This document shows positions 49,778 through 58,643 of a stretch of DNA of 64,000 bases, in pieces. Origin of the DNA: JAPLJC01 sp052326585 (lineage in GTDB: Bacteria; Desulfobacterota; Desulfobaccia; Desulfobaccales; 0-14-0-80-60-11); contig JBKQLU010000066.1 of assembly GCA_052326585.1 (NCBI GenBank), forward strand, positions 50,657 through 114,656. Reading direction: 5' to 3'. Below the pieces are notes generated by a model. That model was not told the DNA's origin and did not search any database. It saw only the letters and a list, made by a program, of their open reading frames with translations. The number at the start of each line of letters is the position of its first letter. Position 1 is the first letter of the stretch. The position numbers were made by a program, and so were the translations under genes.

Positions 49778-50764
49778 TTAAGCATGGGGAAGCTCTCCCG
49801 GGGCAGAATCCCGCCGCGGCCGGCGGCTGTCATAGGCCCGGATAATATCCTGCACCAGAGGATGGCGCACCACGTCCCGCTCGCTGAAATGCACCTGGGA
49901 GATACCCTCCACCCCCTTAAGCAAGTCCCGGGCTTCCACCAACCCGGAGGTCACCCCGGCAGGCAGGTCGATCTGCGTCACATCCCCGGTGATCACCGCC
50001 TTGGACCCGAACCCCAGGCGGGTAAGAAACATCATCATCTGCTCGGAGGTAGTGTTTTGAGCCTCATCCAGGATGACAAAGGAGTCGTTCAGGGTCCGGC
50101 CCCGCATGAAGGCCAGGGGGGCCACCTCGATGATGCCCCGCTGCACCAAACGGCTGGCCTTCTCGAAATCCATCATGTCGTGCAGGGCGTCGTATAGGGG
50201 CCGGAGATAAGGGTTGACCTTTTCCGCCAGGTCTCCGGGCAGGAAACCGAGCTTTTCTCCGGCCTCCACGGCGGGCCGGGTGAGGACGATGCGGATGAAC
50301 TCCTGGTTCATCAGGGCCGCCACCCCCATGGCCATGGCCAGATAGGTCTTGCCGGTGCCCGCCGGTCCCACCCCGAAGACGATGTCGTGGATGCGCATAG
50401 CCTCGATGTAGCGTTTCTGATTGATGCTCTTCGGCGAAATGCGCCTCTTCATGGAGGAGATATAAACCGTGTCCATGAAGATCTCCTTGATCGACGCGGT
50501 CTCCCGGTCCTGGAGAATCCTGATACTATACTGCACATCCTGGGGCAGAAGCGGGTAGCCGTGGCGCAGCAACTCGTAAAGCTCCAGCAGGACCCGCTGG
50601 GCCAGATGAACATCGGCCTCCGAACCTTCAAAGGTCACTTGGTTGCCCCGCACCGGCAGCTTGACCCCCAAGGTGCGGCTGATGATACGCAGATGCTTGC
50701 CCTGTTCCCCGAACAGGGCCTGGGCCAGGGCGTTATCTTCAAAGGTGAGTTGGGTGGTGGCCAT
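49778..50764 (-). CDS. PhoH family protein (PhoH-like ATPase)
   Basis: 328 residues from ATG 50764. An N-terminal small KH-like domain leads into the PhoH P-loop ATPase: Walker A GPAGTGKTYLA near residue 140 and Walker B FVILDEAQNTT near 238. PhoH proteins pair with YbeY in RNA processing. The longer frame to 50857 starts inside yjbQ. 63 bp upstream of pgpH. Confidence 0.94.
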   Translation of the reverse strand: MATTQLTFEDNALAQALFGEQGKHLRIISRTLGVKLPVRGNQVTFEGSEADVHLAQRVLLELYELLRHGYPLLPQDVQYSIRILQDRETASIKEIFMDTVYISSMKRRISPKSINQKRYIEAMRIHDIVFGVGPAGTGKTYLAMAMGVAALMNQEFIRIVLTRPAVEAGEKLGFLPGDLAEKVNPYLRPLYDALHDMMDFEKASRLVQRGIIEVAPLAFMRGRTLNDSFVILDEAQNTTSEQMMMFLTRLGFGSKAVITGDVTQIDLPAGVTSGLVEARDLLKGVEGISQVHFSERDVVRHPLVQDIIRAYDSRRPRRDSAPGELPHA

Positions 50765-50774
50765 GGTATCGGTT

Positions 50775-51227
50775 TTAGGCGAGGCAGTCTTCACGCGGTG
50801 GGGCCTGTAACCCCAAAACCTGGCCCCCAATCTGGCGCTGCCGGGGCCGGTTGTCAAAATCGAGGAGGACGATCTGCTGCCAGGTGCCCAATTGGAGCCG
50901 CCCCTGGTCGATGGGAATGCTCAGCGAGGGTTTGAGGAAGGCCGCCCGGACATGTGCATAGCCGTTGCCGTCACCCCAGCGGCGGTCATGCCCGTAGTCC
51001 AGGTCTTGGGGGAAAAGCCGCGCGATGGCGGCCTGTAAATCCTGCACCACACCGCTCTCATATTCGATGGTGGTCAAGGCCGCGGTGGAACCGGAAATGA
51101 ACAGGGTCAGCAAGCCCGCGCTCACCCCGGTGTCGCGAACCTTGGCAGCCACCTGCGGGGTCAGGTCCAGAACGTCGGTGCCGGCCGTAGTTTCCACCTC
51201 TATAGTGAACGACTGCAAAAAGAACAT
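50775..51227 (-). CDS. YjbQ family protein (secondary thiamine-phosphate synthase type)
   Basis: 150 residues from ATG 51227. Characteristic YjbQ stretches: TTGTDVLDL-type start region, GLLTLFISGSTAALTTIEY, and GTWQQIVLLDFDNRPRQR. The conserved His in the GNGYAHVRAAFL region is present. Some relatives show weak thiamine-phosphate synthase activity. It is 10 bp upstream of phoH and heads that operon. Confidence 0.88.
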   Translation of the reverse strand: MFFLQSFTIEVETTAGTDVLDLTPQVAAKVRDTGVSAGLLTLFISGSTAALTTIEYESGVVQDLQAAIARLFPQDLDYGHDRRWGDGNGYAHVRAAFLKPSLSIPIDQGRLQLGTWQQIVLLDFDNRPRQRQIGGQVLGLQAPPREDCLA

Positions 51228-51700
51228 CGCTTCGGGCAAATTCTCACCGGAATCCGCAGCCAGTTGCCATTACTGCGGTGGCGTCAGCGCTGCTTCTAAT
51301 TTTCTCATAATCTTATCACTTAGCAATCCACTCGTGGCGATATTTTTTGTTTTAGCAGTGAAAATTTTTAATCCGGGGCTGAATTCCGGTTCTTTTTTTC
51401 CGGTCTTCCTGGTTTAACCGTGGAGCTGCCAAGGCCGGTATCTTTTGTAGGGGCGGGGTTTCCCCGCCCAAGGCAAGCCCACAGGCCAGAGGCCTGTGCC
51501 ACTGAGACGCCGCCCCTCCGGACGCGATGGAATCGGGAATCAACTATGTATAATTCCTTTATTTTGACGGCTTGCCGCGCGTCCCGGCTCCCCAGCCGCC
51601 CGGCTCCATTAAGGCTTGACTAAGGCCCCTGAATAATCTAAAAATTTGGAGTTTGAGAAAATTGATGCCGCGATATCTCCTCCGGGAAACAGGCTGAAGC
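51228..51700. other. Divergent intergenic region before lysS
   Basis: 473 bp. It contains the palindromic repeat at 51450-51516 and an isolated TATAAT at 51549-51554. An AT-rich stretch (51290-51420) may hold the yjbQ promoter, but no clear -35/-10 pair was found. No ORF of coding character was seen. Confidence 0.6.
51450..51516. repeat. Palindromic repeat, GGGGCG family
   Basis: Two inner hairpins, GGGCGGGG/CCCCGCCC (51451-51458 with 51462-51469, loop TTT) and CACAGGCC/GGCCTGTG (51480-51487 with 51491-51498, loop AGA). GGGGCG (51450-51455) can also pair with CGCCCC (51511-51516) to close them into a three-way junction. Confidence 0.7.
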
Positions 51701-53191
51701 TTGGCGCTATCCGACCAGATCAGAAGTCAACGTCTTAAAAAGCTAAAAGAGCTGCGGGACCGGGGAGTCGACCCCTTTTCCAACCGCTTCGCGCCCAGCC
51801 ATAGCATCGCCCAGGTGATCAAGCAATTCGGCTCCCGGACCAAACCCGAATTGGAGCATCTGAGTGATAAGAGCTTCAAACTGGCCGGGCGCCTGATGCT
51901 CCTCCGGGAGTTCGGCAAGACCTGCTTCGGCACCCTCCAGGATGGCGGCAGCCGCCTGCAGATCTACCTCCAGCGGCAGGTCCTGGGCGAGGAGGACTAT
52001 GCCTCCTTCCAGCGCTTCATCGATCTGGGGGACATTATCGGGGTGGCCGGCACCCTGTTCCGCACCCGGACCGATGAACTCACCCTGGCGGTTAAGAGCT
52101 TTGTGCTCCTGACCAAGTCTCTGCGGCCCCTGCCGGAGAAATACCACGGCCTCAGCAATGTTGAGACCAGGTATCGCCAACGCTACCTGGACCTGATGGT
52201 TAATCCCGAGGTGCACCAGGTCTTCGAGACTCGGACCAAAATCATCCGCACCATTAGACAATTTTTCGATAAGAAAGGATTTTTAGAAGTAGAGACCCCA
52301 ATGATGCAACCCATCCCGGGGGGAGCCACGGCCAAGCCTTTCGTTACTCACCACAAGGCCCTTGGCATGAAATTATATCTGCGTATTGCCCCGGAACTCT
52401 ATTTAAAGCGCCTGGTGGTGGGCGGAATTAACAAAGTTTACGAAATTAATCGCAACTTTAGAAATGAAGGGCTATCTATTAAACATAATCCGGAATTTAC
52501 TATGTTAGAATTTTATCAAGCTTACGCCAATTATAAATATCTTATGACGATTACTGAAAAACTTATCCAAACTATTGCTAAGAATAGCATAGGGACCCTT
52601 TGTTTTAAATATCAGGGCCAGGATATTGATTTAGAAGGCAGATGGCGCAGGATTGATCTGAAAGAATCGTTAATAAAGATTGGTAACATAACCCCTGAGA
52701 TTGTCAATGACGAGGAAAAACTTATAGATTTTGCCAAGGAGGCGGGGGTGGAACTGCGCCAAGGCGAGGGTTACGGCCGGGCCCTGACCAAGCTCTTCGA
52801 TCTCAGGGTCGAGGAGCAACTCTTGCAGCCCACCTTCATCACCGGCTACCCCCTGGAGACCTCTCCCCTGTCCCGCAAAAATGATAGGGACCCTAAAGTG
52901 GTCGACCGCTTCGAACTCTTCATTGCCGGCCGGGAGATGGCCAATGGTTTCTCCGAGCTCAACGACCCGGTGGACCAGAAAAAACGCTTCGTCAGGCAAA
53001 TGCAGGCCCACAAGGCTGGGAACAAAGAGGCCCCTCACGCGGTGGACGAAGACTTTATCCAGGCCCTGGAGTACGGCCTGCCGCCCACTGCCGGGGAGGG
53101 CCTCGGCATCGACCGCCTGGTGATGCTCTTGACCGATGCACCCTCCATCCGGGATGTCATTCTCTTCCCGCTGCTCCGGCCGGAAAGGTAA
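51701..53191 (+). CDS. lysS: Lysyl-tRNA synthetase, class II
   Basis: 496 residues, start TTG. An N-terminal OB-fold anticodon-binding domain (about 55-145) precedes the class II catalytic core: motif 1 in the FLEVETPMM region near residue 200, motif 2 FRNEGLSIKHNPEFTMLE near 258-275, motif 3 GEGLGIDRLVM near 463-473. The protein is collinear with the family. The DNA from about 52,240 to 52,735 is markedly AT-rich (about 33% GC at 52441-52740, counted by hand), while both flanks follow the window's GC-rich pattern. That tract encodes the conserved core with no frame break. Confidence 0.97.
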   Translation: MALSDQIRSQRLKKLKELRDRGVDPFSNRFAPSHSIAQVIKQFGSRTKPELEHLSDKSFKLAGRLMLLREFGKTCFGTLQDGGSRLQIYLQRQVLGEEDYASFQRFIDLGDIIGVAGTLFRTRTDELTLAVKSFVLLTKSLRPLPEKYHGLSNVETRYRQRYLDLMVNPEVHQVFETRTKIIRTIRQFFDKKGFLEVETPMMQPIPGGATAKPFVTHHKALGMKLYLRIAPELYLKRLVVGGINKVYEINRNFRNEGLSIKHNPEFTMLEFYQAYANYKYLMTITEKLIQTIAKNSIGTLCFKYQGQDIDLEGRWRRIDLKESLIKIGNITPEIVNDEEKLIDFAKEAGVELRQGEGYGRALTKLFDLRVEEQLLQPTFITGYPLETSPLSRKNDRDPKVVDRFELFIAGREMANGFSELNDPVDQKKRFVRQMQAHKAGNKEAPHAVDEDFIQALEYGLPPTAGEGLGIDRLVMLLTDAPSIRDVILFPLLRPER

Positions 53192-53196
53192 GCCCC

Positions 53197-54432
53197 TTGG
53201 CCTATTTTGAAACCTTCGTGGCCCTGCGCCTCCTGCGCGGAGTTAAACGCCAGAGAGGCTTCCTGTCACTCAGCACCTTCATCTCCATGGCCGGAGTGGC
53301 AGTGGGGGTGATGGCCCTCATCGTGGTCATCGGGGTGATGACCGGCTTCACCCAGGAGCTGCGGCGGAAGATTCTCAGCGTCAACGCCCACATCCTGGTC
53401 CTGAGACAGGGAGGCCCCTTTACTTCTTACCAGAAGGAGATGGCCGAAATCGAGGCGGTCCCCGGGGTGCTGTCCGCCGCCCCCTTTATCTACACTCAGG
53501 TGATGTTTTCGGCCCCGGGCAACATCTCGGTCGGGGTGATCCGGGGTCTCGACCCGAAGACCATCAGCCGCGGCGGACCCCAGGGCCTGAAGGTAATCCA
53601 GGGGCATTTTACCGATCTGGCCGAGTTCGCGCCGGATGAGCCCCCCCCCATCGCCATCGGCACCGAAATGGCCCGTAATCTCAATCTCAGGCCGGGTGAC
53701 TACCTGAACATCATCTCCCCTTTGGGGACCCTGACTCCCATGGGACGCATGCCGCGCATGAAGGCCTTCCGGGTGAGCGTCGTATTCTACTCCGGCATGT
53801 ATGAATTCGATAATAGCCTGGTCTTCACCGGCATTCCGGCCATTCAGGAATTTCTCGGCCTGGGCCGCCGCATCACCGGCCTGGAAGTGGAAATCCGGGA
53901 TATCTATGCCGCGGAAGCGCTGCAGGAGCAGATCATGGCGCGCTTAGGCCCCGGTTATTACTGCAAAAACTGGATGCAAATGAACTCCAGCCTCTTCGCG
54001 GCCCTGAAGCTGGAAAAGATCACCATGTTTATCATCCTCACCCTCATCGTATTGGTGGCGGCCTTCGGCATCGCCAGCACCCTGTTCATGATGGTTATGA
54101 AGAAGACCCGGGAGATCGCCATCCTCAAGTCCATGGGAGCCACCCGGCAGTCGGTCATGCGCATCTTCATCCTGAACGGCCTGGCCATCGGCGGCCTGGG
54201 GACCCTGGTGGGCCTGGGCCTGGGCCTGGGGCTCTGCGGGTTGCTGGAAAAATATGAGTTTATCAAGCTGCCCGCCGGGGTATATGGTCTCTCCACCCTG
54301 CCGGTGCGGATCCAGAGCCTGGACGTTCTGACCATTGTGCTGGCCGCCATGGCGATCAGTTTCCTGGCGACCTTGTACCCCTCCTGGCAGGCGGCCCGGT
54401 TGGATCCGGTGGAGGCCATCAGGTATGAGTGA
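53197..54432 (+). CDS. LolC/LolE-family lipoprotein-releasing ABC permease
   Basis: 411 residues. The MacB/FtsX-like permease architecture is clear: one N-terminal membrane segment (residues 25-48), a large periplasmic domain (50-270), and three C-terminal membrane segments (about 272-400) including the KKTREIAILKSMGAT motif. It extracts outer-membrane lipoproteins from the inner membrane. It pairs with the LolD-like ATPase downstream. The start is TTG, 5 bp after lysS, with AAAGG upstream. Confidence 0.93.
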   Translation: MAYFETFVALRLLRGVKRQRGFLSLSTFISMAGVAVGVMALIVVIGVMTGFTQELRRKILSVNAHILVLRQGGPFTSYQKEMAEIEAVPGVLSAAPFIYTQVMFSAPGNISVGVIRGLDPKTISRGGPQGLKVIQGHFTDLAEFAPDEPPPIAIGTEMARNLNLRPGDYLNIISPLGTLTPMGRMPRMKAFRVSVVFYSGMYEFDNSLVFTGIPAIQEFLGLGRRITGLEVEIRDIYAAEALQEQIMARLGPGYYCKNWMQMNSSLFAALKLEKITMFIILTLIVLVAAFGIASTLFMMVMKKTREIAILKSMGATRQSVMRIFILNGLAIGGLGTLVGLGLGLGLCGLLEKYEFIKLPAGVYGLSTLPVRIQSLDVLTIVLAAMAISFLATLYPSWQAARLDPVEAIRYE

Positions 54433-54552
54433 GCGCTGCGGGCGCAATGGTCGGCGGCGGCGGGTTCCATTTTCGGTACCGTAGTGGATTGGCCGCGGGG
54501 GCGGCGAACACCAACTAACATCTTACCACTCAGCCAGTCAAACCTATCGAGA

Positions 54553-54581
54553 TTGACGCGCTCTCGGGAAAGTGTTAATGT
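54553..54581 (+). promoter_or_regulatory. Sigma70-type promoter before lolD
   Basis: -35 TTGACG (54553-54558), 17-bp spacer, -10 TAATGT (54576-54581), 22 bp before the lolD ATG. It would give a second entry point for the lolD-bamA-skp-lpx genes. Confidence 0.5.
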
Positions 54582-54603
54582 ACTAAACGCGGTAGAAGAG
54601 AAT

Positions 54604-55314
54604 ATGGCGGAGCGCAGCCGGTCTGAGACTCCCCCCAAGATACAGGTCCGGGGTCTGGTCAAGACCTTCAAGAATAATGGTATCCAGGTGCCCGTGCTCA
54701 CCGGGGTGGACCTCGACATACCCCAGGGGGAAACCATTGCGGTGGTGGGGGCCTCGGGAGTGGGCAAATCCACCCTCCTCCATATCCTGGGAACCCTGGA
54801 GCGCCCCAGCAGCGGAGAGATTCTCTGGGAAGGCAGCAATGTCTTCGCCATGGATGACAAGCCCCTGGCGGCCTTTCGCAATCGCAAGCTGGGGTTTGTC
54901 TTCCAATTTCATCACCTGCTACCTGAGTTCAATGCTCTGGAAAACGTCATGATGCCGGCCCTCATCGCCCGGGAGCTCCAGGGGCTGGCCCGGGACAAGG
55001 CCGAGGCCATCCTGGTGCGGGTCGGTTTGAAGGACCGCCTGAGTTACCGGGTAAGCAGGCTGTCCGGCGGTGAACAGCAGCGGGTGGCGGTGGCCCGGGC
55101 CCTGGTACTGGAGCCGGAAGTTCTCCTGGCGGACGAACCAACCGGCAACCTGGATCCCAAGAGCGGCGCCAGGGTGCAGGAACTCATCCTGGAACTCAAT
55201 CACGAACGGGGCCTCACCTCCGTAATTGTCACTCATAACCAGGAGTTGGCTCGAGCCCTGGACCGGCGCATAAGCCTGGTGGATGGCAAGGCCATGATTC
55301 TACAGGGGGAATGA
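54604..55314 (+). CDS. lolD: Lipoprotein-releasing ABC transporter ATPase LolD
   Basis: 236 residues. Walker A GASGVGKST near residues 46-54, Q-loop VFQFHHLL, signature LSGGEQQRVAVARAL, Walker B VLLADEPTGNLD. It powers the LolCDE complex. ATG 54604 is chosen because the promoter-like sequence lies just before it; the longer frame from 54484 would read through that promoter. The stop overlaps the bamA start as ATGA. Confidence 0.94.
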   Translation: MAERSRSETPPKIQVRGLVKTFKNNGIQVPVLTGVDLDIPQGETIAVVGASGVGKSTLLHILGTLERPSSGEILWEGSNVFAMDDKPLAAFRNRKLGFVFQFHHLLPEFNALENVMMPALIARELQGLARDKAEAILVRVGLKDRLSYRVSRLSGGEQQRVAVARALVLEPEVLLADEPTGNLDPKSGARVQELILELNHERGLTSVIVTHNQELARALDRRISLVDGKAMILQGE

Positions 55315-57974
55315 AGGTGTTGCGAAGGCTCATAATTTCAGTCCTGCTGGCGGCTTTGGCCCTGACGCCCCCGGCCCTGGCGCAGGAACAAGAGGTGGTC
55401 CTGAAGAAGGTGGCGGTCTTCCCCTTTGCCGTGGCCAGCCGGGAACCTTTGGAAGGCCTGGGTGACAAGGTGCAACAGGAGATCCTGGACCGTCTTAAGA
55501 CCGATGGCTTTTCCACGGTCCCCCAGGAAGACATGACGCGGGCCCTGGCCACGGTGAAGGGGCCCTTGAACGATGCCCTGGTCCAGGAGATCGGCCGCAA
55601 GCTGGGGGCCGATATGGTCATTTACGGCACCCTGGTGAAGGTGGGCGATGCCCTCTCCCTGGAAGGCCAACTCCTGGATTTGACCGGGCACGCGGCCCCC
55701 GCCACTCTGAAGCTCCAGGCTACGGGACTCCAGGCCCTCACCGGCCTCAGCCGCCAGATGGGGCAAGAATTCAGCCTCAAAATTCTTGGCAAGGTGAAGG
55801 TTTACCGCGTCGACGTCAAGGGCAACCGCCGCATCGAAAAAGACGCCATCTTGGGAGTGATGCAGACCCGGGAAGGGGAGACCGCCAATCCCGCCCGCCT
55901 CCGGGAGGATTTGAAGGCCATCTATAAGATGGGCTACTTCACCGACGTCAAATTGGATATCAGCGATACTCCGGAGGGCAAGGTCCTCACGGTTTTGGTG
56001 AAAGAGAAGCCAGCCATTAAAGCGATCATCATTAAAGGCAACCACAAGGTGAAACAGGACAAGATCAAGGAGGTCATGGAGATCAAACCTTTCGCGGTGG
56101 CCTCGGAGACCGCCATCAAGGAGAGCATCAACAAAATCCAGAACCTCTACCGGGAGAAGGGTTACTATGAAGCCAAGGTCACCTCTGAATTGGTACCCAT
56201 CTCCCTGACTGAAGCCAATCTGGTGATGCACGTCGACGAAGGCGGCAAGGAGATGGTTAAAGAGATCAACTTTGAGGGTAACACGTCCTTTAAGGCCAAG
56301 GAACTCCGGGATGTGATGGAGACCAAAGAAAAATCTTTTCTCTTTGCAATCAACTGGCTCACCGGGGCCGGGAAATTGGACAAGGACAAGCTGGATCGGG
56401 ACGTGGAAAAGCTGGCGTCGTTTTATTACAACCACGGCTACATCAAGGCCAAGATAGGCGAGCCCAAGATCGACGTCAGGGGTAAATATATCTACATCAC
56501 CATCCACATTGACCAGGGGCCGCAATACCACGTGGGCAAAGTAGACTTCCAGGGGGACCTTCTGGAGGATAAAACGAAGCTCCTGGAGACCATCGCGATC
56601 CCCAAGGCGAAGGTTTACAGCCGGGAGATGCTGCAAACGGATCTCACCACCCTGTCCGACTTATATGCGGACAAGGGCTTTGCCAACTCCGATATCAACC
56701 CTGTGATCAAGGAAGATGACCAGGCCCGCACGGTGGATGTAACCTTCGATATCCATAAAGGCAACAAGGTCTATTTCGAACGCATCGATATCGCCGGCAA
56801 CGTCAAGACCCGGGACAAGGTAATCCGCCGGGAAATGCGGGTTTATGAGGGAGACCTCTTCTCCGCCACCAATCTCAAAGAGAGCATCAAGAACCTGCGG
56901 CGCCTGGAGTATTTTGAAGACGTGAACTTCAGCACCTCCCCGGGTTCCACCCCCAACCACATGAATCTGAAGGTCACCGTGAAGGAACGGCCTACCGGCA
57001 CCTTTGGGGTGGGAGCCGGATACAGCACCCAGGACCGGGTAGTGGGCATGGTGCAGGTTAGCCAGAATAACCTGTTCGGCCGGGGAGAGCAGGTCAAGAT
57101 CGAAGGTATGCTCGGGTCAATTTCCCACCGCTACCGGGCCTCTTTCACCGAGCCCTATCTCTTCGACCGGCCCCTGAGTTTCGGCATTGATGTCTATAAC
57201 TGGGAGCGCCTCTACACAGAATACGATCGCAAATCCACCGGCGGGGATCTGCGCCTGAGCCATCCCCTGGAATGGCAGTACACCCGCCTCTTTTGGATGT
57301 ACCGGTATGAATACGTGACCCTCTCGGACCTGGGCCCCAATCCCGACCCCCTCATCAACGCGGCCTCCAAGATTCACAGCACCAGCGCCACTTCCCTGAC
57401 CTTGCGCCGGGACTCCCGGGACTCCCTGTTCTCCCCCACCAAGGGATCGGATAACAGCGTCTCCGTGGAAATGGCCGGCCTCGGCGGCGCCGTCGCCTTT
57501 ATGCGCTACGTGGCGGAATCCGGCTGGTATTTCCCTCTTAAGTGGGGCAGCGTCGGCCTGCTGCACGCCCGGGTCGGCTACATGGGCGCCCTGGCCTGGG
57601 GGGACCTGCCGGTTTATGAAAAGTTCTACCTGGGCGGCATCGATACCATCCGCGGCTTTAAATATGCTGATATTAGCCCCCGGGATCCGGCCTTTGCCAA
57701 TGAGCGTGTCGGCGGCGATAGGTTCATCCAGTTGAATTCGGAATATCGTTTCCCCCTGATCAAGAAGCTGGGCGTCATGGGCACTATCTTTTTTGATGCC
57801 GGCAACGTCTACGGCCCCGGCCAGGTGGAGCCGTTCCTGCGGCCGACCTCGGGCATTGGCTTCCGATGGTTCTCGCCCATGGGGCCGCTCCGGGTCGAAT
57901 GGGGCTACAACCTGACCAGGAAGTCCTTTGAGAGATCCAACGTTTGGGAATTCACCATGGGCTCCTCATTCTGA
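55311..57974 (+). CDS. bamA: Outer membrane assembly factor BamA with extra N-terminal domain
   Basis: 887 residues, longer than the usual 750-810. A signal peptide (residues 1-24, cleaved near LAQE) is followed by an extra alpha/beta domain (about 28-160) that resembles the N-terminal domain of TolB, FlgO or CsgG (KVAVFPFAV, ILDRLKTDGFSTV, IGRKLGADMVIYGTLV). Five POTRA repeats (about 163-570) and a 16-strand-type barrel follow. The conserved loop-6 motif reads IRGF (Arg781), a variant of VRGF. The C-terminal Phe is the usual OMP end signal. It inserts outer membrane proteins. The gene is coupled to lolD; skp follows. Confidence 0.95.
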   Translation: MKVLRRLIISVLLAALALTPPALAQEQEVVLKKVAVFPFAVASREPLEGLGDKVQQEILDRLKTDGFSTVPQEDMTRALATVKGPLNDALVQEIGRKLGADMVIYGTLVKVGDALSLEGQLLDLTGHAAPATLKLQATGLQALTGLSRQMGQEFSLKILGKVKVYRVDVKGNRRIEKDAILGVMQTREGETANPARLREDLKAIYKMGYFTDVKLDISDTPEGKVLTVLVKEKPAIKAIIIKGNHKVKQDKIKEVMEIKPFAVASETAIKESINKIQNLYREKGYYEAKVTSELVPISLTEANLVMHVDEGGKEMVKEINFEGNTSFKAKELRDVMETKEKSFLFAINWLTGAGKLDKDKLDRDVEKLASFYYNHGYIKAKIGEPKIDVRGKYIYITIHIDQGPQYHVGKVDFQGDLLEDKTKLLETIAIPKAKVYSREMLQTDLTTLSDLYADKGFANSDINPVIKEDDQARTVDVTFDIHKGNKVYFERIDIAGNVKTRDKVIRREMRVYEGDLFSATNLKESIKNLRRLEYFEDVNFSTSPGSTPNHMNLKVTVKERPTGTFGVGAGYSTQDRVVGMVQVSQNNLFGRGEQVKIEGMLGSISHRYRASFTEPYLFDRPLSFGIDVYNWERLYTEYDRKSTGGDLRLSHPLEWQYTRLFWMYRYEYVTLSDLGPNPDPLINAASKIHSTSATSLTLRRDSRDSLFSPTKGSDNSVSVEMAGLGGAVAFMRYVAESGWYFPLKWGSVGLLHARVGYMGALAWGDLPVYEKFYLGGIDTIRGFKYADISPRDPAFANERVGGDRFIQLNSEYRFPLIKKLGVMGTIFFDAGNVYGPGQVEPFLRPTSGIGFRWFSPMGPLRVEWGYNLTRKSFERSNVWEFTMGSSF

Positions 57975-58063
57975 TTCAAGGCGAGTACATGGGCGTATCC
58001 GGAAGTGCGCCATGAGCGCCCCCTAAATAGAGAGGACCCGGGTCTGCTACTTAAAGAGCACCC

Positions 58064-58098
58064 CTCCCGGCCGCGCCGGCTCCGGCCTCTGCCGGGAG
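58064..58098 (+). other. Hairpin between bamA and skp
   Basis: CTCCCGGC (58064-58071) pairs with GCCGGGAG (58091-58098), with a 19-nt loop. No T-tract follows, so it may act in mRNA processing or partial termination between the genes. Confidence 0.35.
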
Positions 58099-58125
58099 TT
58101 AAACAAATCCAACTGGAGGTTTTAC

Positions 58126-58635
58126 ATGTCCAAAAAATTGCTAATCAGCGCTTTCATTGCCTTGACCATGATCTTCGGACCGTTGACAGCATTGGCGGCC
58201 GAATTGAGAATCGGGGTGGCGGACACAAATTCCATATTGTCGGGCTCTGCCGAAGGTAAACGGATCCAGGAATCCATCAAAGCGAAAGCTGAGGAGTTGA
58301 GCCGCCCCCTGGGGACCAAGCGCGCCGATCTGACCCGCCAGGTGGAGGAATTCCAGAAACAGGCTTCGCTGATGAAGGAAGATGCCAGAAAGGCGAAAAG
58401 CCAGGAATTGGAAAAGAAGATGGCGGACTTCGATAAAGAGGCGGCTGCTGCCGACAAACAATTGGCTCAATATCGCCAAAGCCAGTTCGCGCCATTGTCC
58501 CAGAAGATGAACTCGGCCCTGGAAAAGGTTTCCCGGGATGAGAAGCTGGATCTGATCCTGGATAAGTCGACGGTACTGATCAGCAACAAGGGCCTGGATA
58601 TCACTGACAAGTTGCGCGCCGCCTTCGGCTCGTAA
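58126..58635 (+). CDS. skp: Periplasmic chaperone Skp/OmpH family
   Basis: 169 residues. Signal peptide 1-24 ending in LAA-type cleavage, then the mature start ELRIGVADTN. A long charged coiled coil (about residues 40-125, rich in Lys/Glu/Gln) precedes the trimerisation strands near the C-terminus (LDLILDKSTVLI). Skp holds unfolded outer membrane proteins on the way to BamA. It has GGAGG 7 nt before the ATG. lpxD follows 8 bp after the stop. Confidence 0.94.
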   Translation: MSKKLLISAFIALTMIFGPLTALAAELRIGVADTNSILSGSAEGKRIQESIKAKAEELSRPLGTKRADLTRQVEEFQKQASLMKEDARKAKSQELEKKMADFDKEAAAADKQLAQYRQSQFAPLSQKMNSALEKVSRDEKLDLILDKSTVLISNKGLDITDKLRAAFGS

Positions 58636-58643
58636 ATTATTGC

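Noticed and set aside
55338..56636. 432-codon open frame antisense to bamA
   Set aside because: Antisense shadow of the POTRA region with no recognisable domain or ribosome site.
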